Positions 1 through 5,896 of a stretch of 5,896 bases of DNA are shown here, piece after piece (the first letter of the stretch is position 1; each line of letters opens with the position of its first letter). The stretch spans positions 1 through 5,896 of the forward strand of contig JAURGL010000107.1 in the NCBI GenBank assembly GCA_030833825.1. Reading direction: 5' to 3'. This DNA comes from Vulcanococcus sp. SFB_649D_100_25. Its GTDB lineage: Bacteria; Cyanobacteriota; Cyanobacteriia; PCC-6307; Cyanobiaceae. The notes under the pieces were generated by a model that was not told the origin of the DNA, did no database searches, and saw nothing but the letters and a program-made list of their open reading frames with translations. The position numbers were made by a program, and so were the translations under genes.

Positions 1-1395
1 CTCAAAGAGCAGGAGCAAAGCAGTGAGGGGAGCGCGGGCACTTCCCGCCAACACCGCCGCCATGCCAACCATCGCGTAGGCCGGGGGCTCCGCAATCGGC
101 AGCTGCAAGCCCCCATCCCCAAGCACCTGGCCGTAGAGATTGCCGAGCACCGCTCCGGCGAAGAGGGAGGGGGCAAAGCCTCCCCCGACAAACCCCGTGG
201 CACTGCTGAGGGCAGTGGCCAGCAATTTCACCAGCAGCAACCCCAGCAGGGTGAGCAGGGCAATGCCGCCACCACTGCCAAGCAGGGCCTCGATCGTGTC
301 GTATCCCACCCCCAGCACCTGGGGAAAGGCGAGGGCCATCAGGCCCACCGACAATCCGCCAACACAGGGGAGAAGCCAGTCGGGCAGGACCTTGAGAATC
401 CCCTGTACCGGCGCACTGCGGCCAGCCGCCAACAGCCGCACCAAGGCGAGGGACACCAGGCTGGCCAGGACCCCAAGCCCCAGATAGAGGGGCAGCTCGA
501 GGGGGGAGCGCACCTCGTAGGCCGGCAGGCGAAAGATGGGATCGCTGCCCAGACAAAGCTGGGTGACCAGGGCGGAGGCAACGGCAGCCACCAGGACCGC
601 ACGAATGCTGGGGCGGCCCGGGATGGTGCTGTAGCTGCCTTCAAAGGCAAAGAACACCCCGGCGATCGGGGCCTTGAAACCCGCCGCCAGACCCGCGGCC
701 ACCCCGGCCGCCACCAAGGCCTTCTGGGACTCGGGAGGCAAGCCACCGCGGCTCCCCACCCAGAGCCCGATATTTCCGCCGCTCTCGACACTGGGGCCTT
801 CGGGCCCGAGGGAGGCTCCACTGCCCAGGCTCAGGGAGGCGGAGAGCAAGCGTTGGAAGGGGAGCTTGGGAGCTGCCTGCACGGCTCCATCGGCCATCGC
901 CATCAGGCTCGGCAATCCAGGTCCGAGATCCTTGGACCAGAGCCGCAACAGCCCCACGGCCAGTCCCCCGAGGGCGGGCATCAACACCACCGGCCAGGAG
1001 GCAAGCCAGAGGGGCAGACCCCCACTGGGGATTGGGCTTGGATCAGGCGGCAGCGGCGGCGGGGGCAGAAAGCCCAGACCCCCCAAGCCGATCTGCAGCA
1101 GGGCCCTCAGGGGCGTCCCGCTATCCACCGGCAGGGGATCGATGGGCACAGGCAGGGGGTCCGGCTGACCCGACCCGACCAGAGCCATCGCCCAGGAGAC
1201 CACAGGACCAAACAGTCCGTTGTTGATCAGCCCCAGCAGCTCATGAAACGCGACGACCGCCAGGCCGGTGAGGGTGCCCACCAGGGCAGCCCAGGCCAGG
1301 AGGCTCCACTGAAAGGGAAGCGCACGAACGTCTCCGGCCTCAGGCCGGTCCGCCTCAGTGGAGAGAGAGTCAGGCCTCGGGCCGAACGCTGGCAA
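1..1395 (-). CDS. ClC-family anion channel or exchanger, C-terminus cut by window edge
   Basis: This reading frame is open for 465 codons and leaves the window at its left edge, so the C-terminus is missing. It encodes a multi-spanning membrane protein with the ClC signatures in order. The first selectivity-filter loop is GPGLP (residues 158-162). The gating-glutamate loop is GPEGPSV with E199. Next comes FKAPIAG (240-246) ending in FAFEG (E252), then GGGFAP (F407, P409), and the visible part ends in [12 protein letters not shown]. The central chloride-binding tyrosine and any CBS domain would lie beyond the edge. The ClC fold moves chloride, nitrate or fluoride across membranes as a channel or in exchange for protons. 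Two residues are unusual: proline 159 replaces the common filter serine, and glycine 253 replaces the internal proton glutamate. A proline-rich loop lies at about 75-126. The proposed start is TTG at 1395, because it has a strong ribosome binding site and no ATG lies before the first membrane helix. The family call is firm; the ion and mechanism are not. Confidence 0.93.
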   Translation of the reverse strand, partial: MPAFGPRPDSLSTEADRPEAGDVRALPFQWSLLAWAALVGTLTGLAVVAFHELLGLINNGLFGPVVSWAMALVGSGQPDPLPVPIDPLPVDSGTPLRALLQIGLGGLGFLPPPPLPPDPSPIPSGGLPLWLASWPVVLMPALGGLAVGLLRLWSKDLGPGLPSLMAMADGAVQAAPKLPFQRLLSASLSLGSGASLGPEGPSVESGGNIGLWVGSRGGLPPESQKALVAAGVAAGLAAGFKAPIAGVFFAFEGSYSTIPGRPSIRAVLVAAVASALVTQLCLGSDPIFRLPAYEVRSPLELPLYLGLGVLASLVSLALVRLLAAGRSAPVQGILKVLPDWLLPCVGGLSVGLMALAFPQVLGVGYDTIEALLGSGGGIALLTLLGLLLVKLLATALSSATGFVGGGFAPSLFAGAVLGNLYGQVLGDGGLQLPIAEPPAYAMVGMAAVLAGSARAPLTALLLLFE

Positions 1396-2323
1396 AGATC
1401 TCCTCCAGGATTGCTCCTGCTCCCTGCTCCTTCAGTTTGTGGGCCAACTCAATTCCGAGGGCCTCGGGGTTGGTCTGGTCACCGCTGACCTCATCGCGGA
1501 TCAAGCGGAGGCCATCGAGGCTGGCCACCATGCCGGTGAGCACAAGGGTGTCGCCATCAAAGCGGGTATTGACCCCGATCGGAACCTGGCAACCACCCTC
1601 CAGTTCCCGCAGGAAGGCCCGCTCCGCCAGGCAACGCCGCGCCGTGGGGAGGTGCTCCAGCACCTTGATCTGCTCGAGCACCGCTTCATCACCCTCGCGG
1701 CATTCAATCCCGAGGGCACCCTGACCGACGGCATGGAGAGAAATCGAGGGATCGATCAGCTCATGAATGCGGTCGCCCAGACCAAGGCGTCCCAGGCCAG
1801 CGGCCGCGAGGATCAGGCAGTCGAACTCACCGGAGTCCAGCTTCTCGAGGCGGGTGATCACATTGCCCCGCACATCTTTGAAGGTGAGGTGGGGGAAATG
1901 GTGACGCAGTTGGGCAAGACGCCGCAGAGAGCTGGTGCCAACCACGGCTCCCTCGGGAAGGGTGGCGAGGGTCTTGTCCTTGTGCTTCTCATGCACGACC
2001 AGGGCATCGGCGGGATCTTCCCGCTCCGTGATGCACCCGAGCATCAGCCCCTCAGGGAGGTTGGTGGGCAGATCCTTGAGGCTATGAACCGCGATGTCGG
2101 CCCGATCCACCAACATCTGAGCCTCCAGCTCCTTGGTGAAGAGTCCCTTGTCGCCGATCTTGGCCAGGGCCACATCGAGGATCTTGTCACCCTGGGTGGC
2201 CATCGCCTCGATGGTGATCTCCAGACCCTCGTGGGCCTTGGCCAGTTCATCGCGCACCCAGTGGGTCTGCACCATGGCCAGCTGGCTGCGGCGGGAGGCA
2301 ATGCGCAGTTGGGAACCGGCCAT
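1370..2323 (-). CDS. hemC: Porphobilinogen deaminase (hydroxymethylbilane synthase)
   Basis: This cytosolic enzyme polymerises four porphobilinogen molecules into hydroxymethylbilane, a step shared by heme, chlorophyll and bilin synthesis. The protein is 317 residues, a normal full length. It opens with the typical [15 protein letters not shown] segment. The catalytic aspartate is D84 in [17 protein letters not shown] occurs at 128-135 and [10 protein letters not shown] at 150-159. The cysteine that carries the dipyrromethane cofactor is C245 in EGGCQVPIG. The start is the ATG at 2323, chosen because the conserved domain begins right after it. A TTG at 2368 would add 15 residues ([15 protein letters not shown]) with no recognisable conservation. 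Neither start has a strong ribosome binding site. The gene follows a 101-base spacer after the DUF1824 gene, and its last 26 bases overlap the ClC gene. All key residues are present, so it should be active. Confidence 0.98.
   Translation of the reverse strand: MAGSQLRIASRRSQLAMVQTHWVRDELAKAHEGLEITIEAMATQGDKILDVALAKIGDKGLFTKELEAQMLVDRADIAVHSLKDLPTNLPEGLMLGCITEREDPADALVVHEKHKDKTLATLPEGAVVGTSSLRRLAQLRHHFPHLTFKDVRGNVITRLEKLDSGEFDCLILAAAGLGRLGLGDRIHELIDPSISLHAVGQGALGIECREGDEAVLEQIKVLEHLPTARRCLAERAFLRELEGGCQVPIGVNTRFDGDTLVLTGMVASLDGLRLIRDEVSGDQTNPEALGIELAHKLKEQGAGAILEEIFASVRPEA
1400..1406 (-). promoter_or_regulatory. Ribosome binding site for the ClC gene
   Basis: On the minus strand GGAGGAG lies just before a TTG codon at 1395-1393, with six bases between GGAGG and the TTG. 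The site is inside the hemC codons for E-E-I near its C-terminus. The ClC frame has an in-frame stop at 1434-1432, so the start must lie downstream of that point. No ATG or GTG occurs between that stop and the first membrane helix. This is the main reason for choosing TTG. It implies that ClC is translated from the hemC transcript, possibly by translational coupling. Confidence 0.6.
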
Positions 2324-2345
2324 CGGAAAGCATTGAGGCAGCTCA

Positions 2346-2366
2346 GGCCGCCGAAGTACAGCGGCC
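2346..2366 (-). other. Small GC-rich hairpin in the hemC leader
   Basis: A perfect 6-base inverted repeat, GGCCGC and GCGGCC, encloses a 9-base loop. Read on the minus strand it ends about 22 bases before the hemC ATG. No T-run follows, so it is not a canonical intrinsic terminator. It is the only clear structure I see in the 101-base gap between the DUF1824 and hemC genes (2324-2424). I could not identify convincing -35/-10 elements there, although a hemC promoter in this gap is plausible. In GC-rich DNA a stem this short can arise by chance. Confidence 0.3.
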
Positions 2367-2424
2367 AAGCCTAGGGATCGGCGGTGCCGTTCCTGGCGAT
2401 GCCCTCGAAAGTCTTGATCTGGTG

Positions 2425-2829
2425 TCAGGCGAACAGCCTCAGGGGCAGGGGCCCCCAGGTGTCCTCGACCGATGGATCAACGGGGTTATGCCCGGTGATC
2501 AAGATCCCCTCACCCAAGCCGCCTTCGCGGCGCACCAAGAAGCGGCCGTTGTTCTGATTGCCCTTGAGGAACACGGGCCCCTCGATGTTGGAGAGGTCCT
2601 CTCCAGACGGATCCAGCACCAGGGCCTCCCAGCCCAGGCCCTGCTCCAGGGAGCGAAGAGCTGCCACGGCTTCCTCTGCGGAAGGGGCCATCACCCCAAC
2701 GGTGAACCACTCGCTGCTGACAATGGCAGCGATCAGCTCCTGCTTCAACTGCGAACAGTCCTGAGGCGAGGCCGAAGGAGCCGAGCGCAGACCACGCAGT
2801 GAAGCCAGCGTCACGGAGGAATCAGCCAT
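2425..2829 (-). CDS. DUF1824 family protein of unknown function
   Basis: This is a 134-residue soluble protein with no signal peptide or membrane segment. I recognise it as DUF1824, a small family found essentially in cyanobacteria, from its C-terminal half. That half carries [17 protein letters not shown] (83-99), then [11 protein letters not shown] (107-117) and a terminal [10 protein letters not shown] (124-133), matching the family's pattern of an extended strand region ending in G-x-LPL-x-LF. The N-terminal 25 residues look variable. A helical stretch around 27-64 contains [17 protein letters not shown]. No catalytic motif is visible and the function is unknown. The start ATG is 12 bases after the PAP2 stop and lacks a clear Shine-Dalgarno sequence, so it is probably read from the same transcript as the PAP2 and glycosyltransferase genes. 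An in-frame GTG five codons downstream is a less likely alternative start. Confidence 0.85.
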   Translation of the reverse strand: MADSSVTLASLRGLRSAPSASPQDCSQLKQELIAAIVSSEWFTVGVMAPSAEEAVAALRSLEQGLGWEALVLDPSGEDLSNIEGPVFLKGNQNNGRFLVRREGGLGEGILITGHNPVDPSVEDTWGPLPLRLFA

Positions 2830-2841
2830 GGAAGAGGGCGC

Positions 2842-3504
2842 TTAAGGCAGGGACGAGGACCGGTGGTGCCGCTTCCAGACGGTGAAACCGGCCAGACAGA
2901 AGCTGAGCCACACATAACCGATGGCGGCTCCGGCGAGCAGATCGGTAGGCCAGTGGGCACGACTGACGAGCGTGCTCAACCAAACCAGAGAGACCCAGAG
3001 GCTGGACACCACAAACATCGGCTTGCGCAGACGGGGGTAATGGGCCGCCAGGAGGGTGCAGCTGAGGAAATAGAACACCAATGAACCAGCTGTATGACCG
3101 CTGGGGAAACTGAACCCACTGGGCTCAAGCAGACTCAGTTCTGGACGTGGGCGAGCAAACCAGGGCTTGAACAATCGATCAACGAGCAGAACGATGCCCC
3201 CGGTGCCGATCACTAGGCAGATGAGCTCAGGCCAGAACCGCTTGCGTGCCAAGAAGCAGAGCACCGCCAGCACCAAAACGGCAGAAACCTGCGCCCCACT
3301 GACTTGATAGACCCCATGCAGCAACTGGCCCAAGGGCTCTGGGATGTGGGCATTCAGTTGGTCCAGCAGAACGTCGTCAAATGACCCCTTGCCGAGGCGG
3401 GCCAAGCGGGGGCCGATGAGCACCAGAAGCAGCGCGCTGACCAGCGCAATGCCTGCGCGATTCGGCCCAAGAGCCCTCAGCCAGTCGCGCAACAGATGCC
3501 CCAT
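2842..3504 (-). CDS. PAP2-family membrane lipid phosphatase
   Basis: This is a 220-residue integral membrane protein with about six hydrophobic segments (roughly 16-31, 70-87, 94-110, 138-155, 163-180, 190-209). It carries the PAP2 superfamily active-site motifs. Motif 1 is K113-x6-R120-P121, motif 2 is P134-S-G-H137, and motif 3 ends in H184-W-P-T-D188. H184 is the expected nucleophile, activated by D188, with H137 as the acid. In motif 3 (usually S-R-x5-H-x3-D) the arginine position is T178, although S177 is kept. R182 lies nearby and might substitute. The family removes phosphate from phosphatidic acid, phosphatidylglycerol phosphate, undecaprenyl diphosphate or lipid A. Sitting five bases after the GT39 gene suggests a role with polyprenyl-phosphate carriers or an envelope lipid. 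The substrate cannot be decided from the sequence. The ATG start is well placed, though the nearest GGAGG is about 19 bases upstream. Confidence 0.93.
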   Translation of the reverse strand: MGHLLRDWLRALGPNRAGIALVSALLLVLIGPRLARLGKGSFDDVLLDQLNAHIPEPLGQLLHGVYQVSGAQVSAVLVLAVLCFLARKRFWPELICLVIGTGGIVLLVDRLFKPWFARPRPELSLLEPSGFSFPSGHTAGSLVFYFLSCTLLAAHYPRLRKPMFVVSSLWVSLVWLSTLVSRAHWPTDLLAGAAIGYVWLSFCLAGFTVWKRHHRSSSLP

Positions 3505-3509
3505 AACCG

Positions 3510-5270
3510 TCAGGAACGAGCCTCCAGCTGCTGAAGGGTGGTCCGCGGTAAGCGGATCAAACGATGGGCATCAGAGCGCCCAAGCAGCGCAGCATCGCCC
3601 GGACGCACTCCGAACTCCAAGAGCTCCGCGTCGGATGCCAGTAGCAGAACCGTAGGGGCCGGATCAGCCCCCAGCTGTTCCAGCGCGTCCCTGGGGTCGT
3701 ACACGAACAACACGGGCCTGCCGCTGTAAAAAACGACGCTGTAGCGCTTATAGCCAGCCACCAGGAGGGGTTCACCAGGCTGGGCAGATGCTGCCGCCTG
3801 TCTGGCCAGAGCACGGATCGGCAGGAGACGCTCCCGATCCATCAACGGGACCAACCCTGGAACCACCAGGGCAAGCACAGCGGCAAACCCCAGACCATTG
3901 GGGACCCACAGCCAAGGCAGCGCCGCCGGTCCCCTGCGCAGCAGAACAACCAGAGCGATGACGGTGAGTGCAAGCGGGAGAGCCAGCAACCAGGGCAAAC
4001 CTGAGCTGGCGACTGCACGGGCGAAGCCGGGGTAGGAGGGATCCTGCTCAATCCAATTCGGGGCGAGAACCGCGGCGATGGCCATCAGGCCAAGCAGCAC
4101 AGCGTTGAACCAACCGCTCAGGCGCCACAAGGGGTGTCGAGCGGAAGCAAGCTCTTCTTGGGGATGACTGAGGGGGGCAAAGAGCAATCCCACCAATAGT
4201 GCGGCGCCAGGGAGAGCCGGGAGGATGTAGCCCGGCAATTTGGTGGCGGCCGAGGAGAAAAAGGCCACGATCAAGACCAGCCAGACCAGGGCGAAAAGAG
4301 GAACGGCCTCTGCTTCCGAAACCGATCGCCAAACACTCAGCCGCCAGAACCGCAGTCGAACGAGCGCGACCGGGAGGTAGAGGGACCAGGGCAACAGCAA
4401 CAGCACCACCCAGGGCAGATAGAACCAAGGCGGCCCAGGGTGGGAATAGAGGACTGACGTGAAGCGCTCCAGGTTGCTGAAACCGATGAAGCGCGCCAGG
4501 AACGTGAAGCCATTGGCGCGTGTGGCCAGCACATACCAAGGAAGAGTCACCCCAAGAAACAGGGCCAGCAGCGGAAACCAGGGCGTCTGACGCACCTCCG
4601 ACCAGAGCTGACCGCGGAGCAGCAGGAAGACGATGATCACCAACCCGGGCAGCAGCAAACCAACCGGGCCCTTCGCGAGCACGGCCACACCGCAGAACAG
4701 CGCCAGGGCACCGTGGCCAAGGCGGCGCAGGCCCAGGTCATCACGGCGCCAGTAGGCCAAGGCAAATCCCAGCAAGGCCATGGCCATGGCACTGGCCAGA
4801 AACATGTCGGTGACCGAAGAGTGGGCCCAGCCAATCCAGCCAGGGCTCAGGGCCAAAATCCCCCCAGCAAGGGCAGCTCGTCCCACCCTCTGGCTGGGCC
4901 GTTCCTGGGGTGCCCCGAGGGCAAGCACCAGGCCGTAGGTCGCCAGGACAGAGGCGCTCGCGGCCAGAGCCGCCGGGAGGCGAGCAGCCCATTCACTGAT
5001 GCCGAACCAACGGAAGCTGAGGCCCACCATCCAGTAGCCCCAGACGGGGTAATCAAAGAACCTCTCTCCGTTCCAACGCGGTGTCACCCAGTCGCCGCTG
5101 AGGAGCATCTGCCGCGGCACTTCCACGAACAGGCCCTCGGTTTTATCCATCAGGCCAAGACCACCGAGCTGCAGAAAAAAGGCGAGCCCGCAGAGGGCCA
5201 GCAAGGCAGTGGCAGCGAACAGGGACGCCCGGGGAAGGCCCTGATCCAGCCAACGGCACAGACGCTGCAT
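3510..5270 (-). CDS. ArnT-like GT39 membrane glycosyltransferase
   Basis: This 586-residue protein has about a dozen membrane helices and a soluble C-terminal domain from about residue 480. It fits the GT39 (PMT/ArnT-like) family of GT-C fold enzymes, which transfer a sugar from a polyprenyl-phosphate donor to an acceptor on the outer face of the membrane. The first loop has the catalytic aspartate pattern MDKTEGLFVEVPRQML (D42, E45, R53), followed by SGDWVTPRWNGERFFDYP (58-75). Further family marks are SSVTDMF (D155), LAKGPVGLLLP (198-208), and TKLPGYILPALPGAALL (343-359). The usual lysine of the F-D/E-K-P motif is Y74 here. The start is the ATG at 5270, four bases after the upstream stop and just before the first hydrophobic helix. 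A longer frame from 5399 would add a non-conserved stretch overlapping the GtrA gene. The upstream GT2-GtrA protein is a natural supplier of the lipid-linked donor. Sugar and acceptor are unknown. Confidence 0.92.
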   Translation of the reverse strand: MQRLCRWLDQGLPRASLFAATALLALCGLAFFLQLGGLGLMDKTEGLFVEVPRQMLLSGDWVTPRWNGERFFDYPVWGYWMVGLSFRWFGISEWAARLPAALAASASVLATYGLVLALGAPQERPSQRVGRAALAGGILALSPGWIGWAHSSVTDMFLASAMAMALLGFALAYWRRDDLGLRRLGHGALALFCGVAVLAKGPVGLLLPGLVIIVFLLLRGQLWSEVRQTPWFPLLALFLGVTLPWYVLATRANGFTFLARFIGFSNLERFTSVLYSHPGPPWFYLPWVVLLLLPWSLYLPVALVRLRFWRLSVWRSVSEAEAVPLFALVWLVLIVAFFSSAATKLPGYILPALPGAALLVGLLFAPLSHPQEELASARHPLWRLSGWFNAVLLGLMAIAAVLAPNWIEQDPSYPGFARAVASSGLPWLLALPLALTVIALVVLLRRGPAALPWLWVPNGLGFAAVLALVVPGLVPLMDRERLLPIRALARQAAASAQPGEPLLVAGYKRYSVVFYSGRPVLFVYDPRDALEQLGADPAPTVLLLASDAELLEFGVRPGDAALLGRSDAHRLIRLPRTTLQQLEARS

Positions 5271-5274
5271 GCTT

Positions 5275-5896
5275 CTAGTTGGGGGTGTTCCAGACAAAAC
5301 GACTGCTGGCGGCGTAGTTCCAGACAAAGACCACCAGAATTCCGGCCAGCTGTGCCCAAACGGCGTTAGGGGCCACCAGGCTGTAATAAGCGGAGGCAAG
5401 GCCCACGTTGGCCATCACTGGGAGCGATGCCACCAGCAGAAACTTCAGCAGACCGCGCAGAAGCTGAATGCCCTTGAGCCGTGCAAAACGGAAGGTGAGG
5501 GCGTTGTTAATCAGATAGTTCGAACTCGCTGCAGTGATCACCCCCACCGGCAGAGCTTGTTCAAAGCCAACCTGTCCCAGCCCCATCAGCACTTGCGTCA
5601 CGAGCAGTTGCACGGCAACCCCGCTCACGCCCACCAGGCCAAAACTGATGGCCCGCCGCGGCAACAGACGAAAGCTGAGGGCGTGCAGGATCGAAATGAG
5701 AAAGTCCCAAAAAATGGCGAGATCCAACTTGGAGCTGCCATAGGTCCGGGGCTGGAAGGTCAGCGGCACTTCCGCAACCTCCAAGCGGCCGCGACTGACC
5801 GCAAGCAGCTCATAGAGGAACTTGAATCCGTTGACATCCACCCCGCGGATCACCGGCAGCAGGGGCTCCAGCCGCAGGGCGAAAAAGCCGCTCATG
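5275..5896 (-). CDS. GT2 polyprenyl-phosphate glycosyltransferase fused to GtrA domain, N-terminus cut by window edge
   Basis: Only the last 206 residues lie in the window. The first visible methionine is not the start: MSGFF is the internal (D-P)-M-S-G-F-F motif of dolichyl-phosphate-mannose-synthase-like GT2 enzymes. It is followed by GFKFLYELL (23-31) and by the family's FQPRTYGSSKLD (47-58). From about residue 80 the protein becomes a GtrA domain with four membrane helices (about 82-105, 114-136, 147-171, 179-198). It includes the SSNYLINNALTFRF segment (124-137) and ends in the typical aromatic WNYAASSRFVW (192-202). GT2 domains of this type load a sugar from a nucleotide donor onto a polyprenyl phosphate at the cytoplasmic face. 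GtrA domains are associated with moving that lipid across the membrane. Its TAG stop is four bases before the GT39 start, so the two are very likely co-expressed. Whether the catalytic D-x-D is intact cannot be seen here. Confidence 0.92.
   Translation of the reverse strand, partial: MSGFFALRLEPLLPVIRGVDVNGFKFLYELLAVSRGRLEVAEVPLTFQPRTYGSSKLDLAIFWDFLISILHALSFRLLPRRAISFGLVGVSGVAVQLLVTQVLMGLGQVGFEQALPVGVITAASSNYLINNALTFRFARLKGIQLLRGLLKFLLVASLPVMANVGLASAYYSLVAPNAVWAQLAGILVVFVWNYAASSRFVWNTPN

Noticed and set aside
2..821. Minus-strand frames of 184 and 160 codons in the ClC region
   Set aside because: They are out of frame with the continuous ClC reading frame that carries all the family motifs. 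Their translations are Pro/Arg/Trp-rich noise.
1031..1065. GC-rich repeat-like tract (cggcagcggcggcggggg region)
   Set aside because: It is codon-level low complexity from the ClC proline run, not a tandem repeat array or regulatory element.
853..1488. Plus-strand frame of 211 codons opposite the ClC gene
   Set aside because: Its low-complexity Gly/Arg/Gln-rich translation mirrors a GC-rich membrane gene, and no family is recognisable.
2368..2373. TAGGCT as a -10 promoter box for hemC
   Set aside because: It fits only a loose TAnnnT pattern, and no -35-like sequence is present at the proper distance.
1358..2374. Open frame of 338 codons on the plus strand, antisense to hemC
   Set aside because: It lies almost exactly opposite hemC, whose family and catalytic residues are certain. 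Long antisense frames are expected in GC-rich DNA, and its translation shows no recognisable domain.
4713..5369. Plus-strand frame of 218 codons opposite the GT39 gene
   Set aside because: It is a shadow of a clear membrane glycosyltransferase. The translation is rich in Gln, Gly and Ala, without a domain or a convincing start.
5271..5399. N-terminal extension of the GT39 protein by 43 residues
   Set aside because: It would overlap the end of the GtrA gene almost entirely and is not conserved in character. The ATG at 5270 fits the operon spacing and the first membrane helix.
5893..5895. ATG at the right edge as the true start of the GtrA-containing gene
   Set aside because: The sequence that follows is an internal GT2 motif (MSGFF), so the real start lies beyond the window.

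Overview
The window is densely coding, and every gene that can be supported lies on the minus strand. It is GC-rich throughout. The presence of a cyanobacterium-type DUF1824 protein, a Synechococcus-like 317-residue HemC and a very compact layout suggest a picocyanobacterium of the Synechococcus/Cyanobium group. That placement is inferred from protein character, because no rRNA or other taxonomic marker is present.

In transcription order (right to left) the first block is a four-gene, apparently co-transcribed set. It starts with the C-terminal part of a GT2 polyprenyl-phosphate glycosyltransferase fused to a GtrA membrane domain (cut by the right edge). This is followed by an ArnT-like GT39 membrane glycosyltransferase, a PAP2-family lipid phosphatase and a DUF1824 protein. 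The gaps between them are only 4, 5 and 12 bases. The first three genes fit one pathway: charge a polyprenyl phosphate with a sugar, move it across the membrane, transfer the sugar to an acceptor on the far side, and possibly recycle or trim lipid phosphates. The sugar and the acceptor cannot be read from the sequence.

A 101-base spacer with a small GC-rich hairpin separates this block from the second one: hemC (porphobilinogen deaminase, tetrapyrrole pathway) and a ClC-type anion channel/exchanger. The ClC gene probably begins at a TTG inside the end of hemC, behind a strong ribosome binding site, with a 26-base overlap. It runs off the left edge without its C-terminus.

The most interesting points are at residue level. 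The ClC has proline at the anion-selectivity position (GPGLP) and lacks the internal proton glutamate. The PAP2 protein has threonine in place of the conserved motif-3 arginine. The GT39 enzyme has tyrosine where relatives carry the lysine of the F-D/E-K-P motif. I see no mobile element, CRISPR array, tRNA, rRNA or obviously foreign island.
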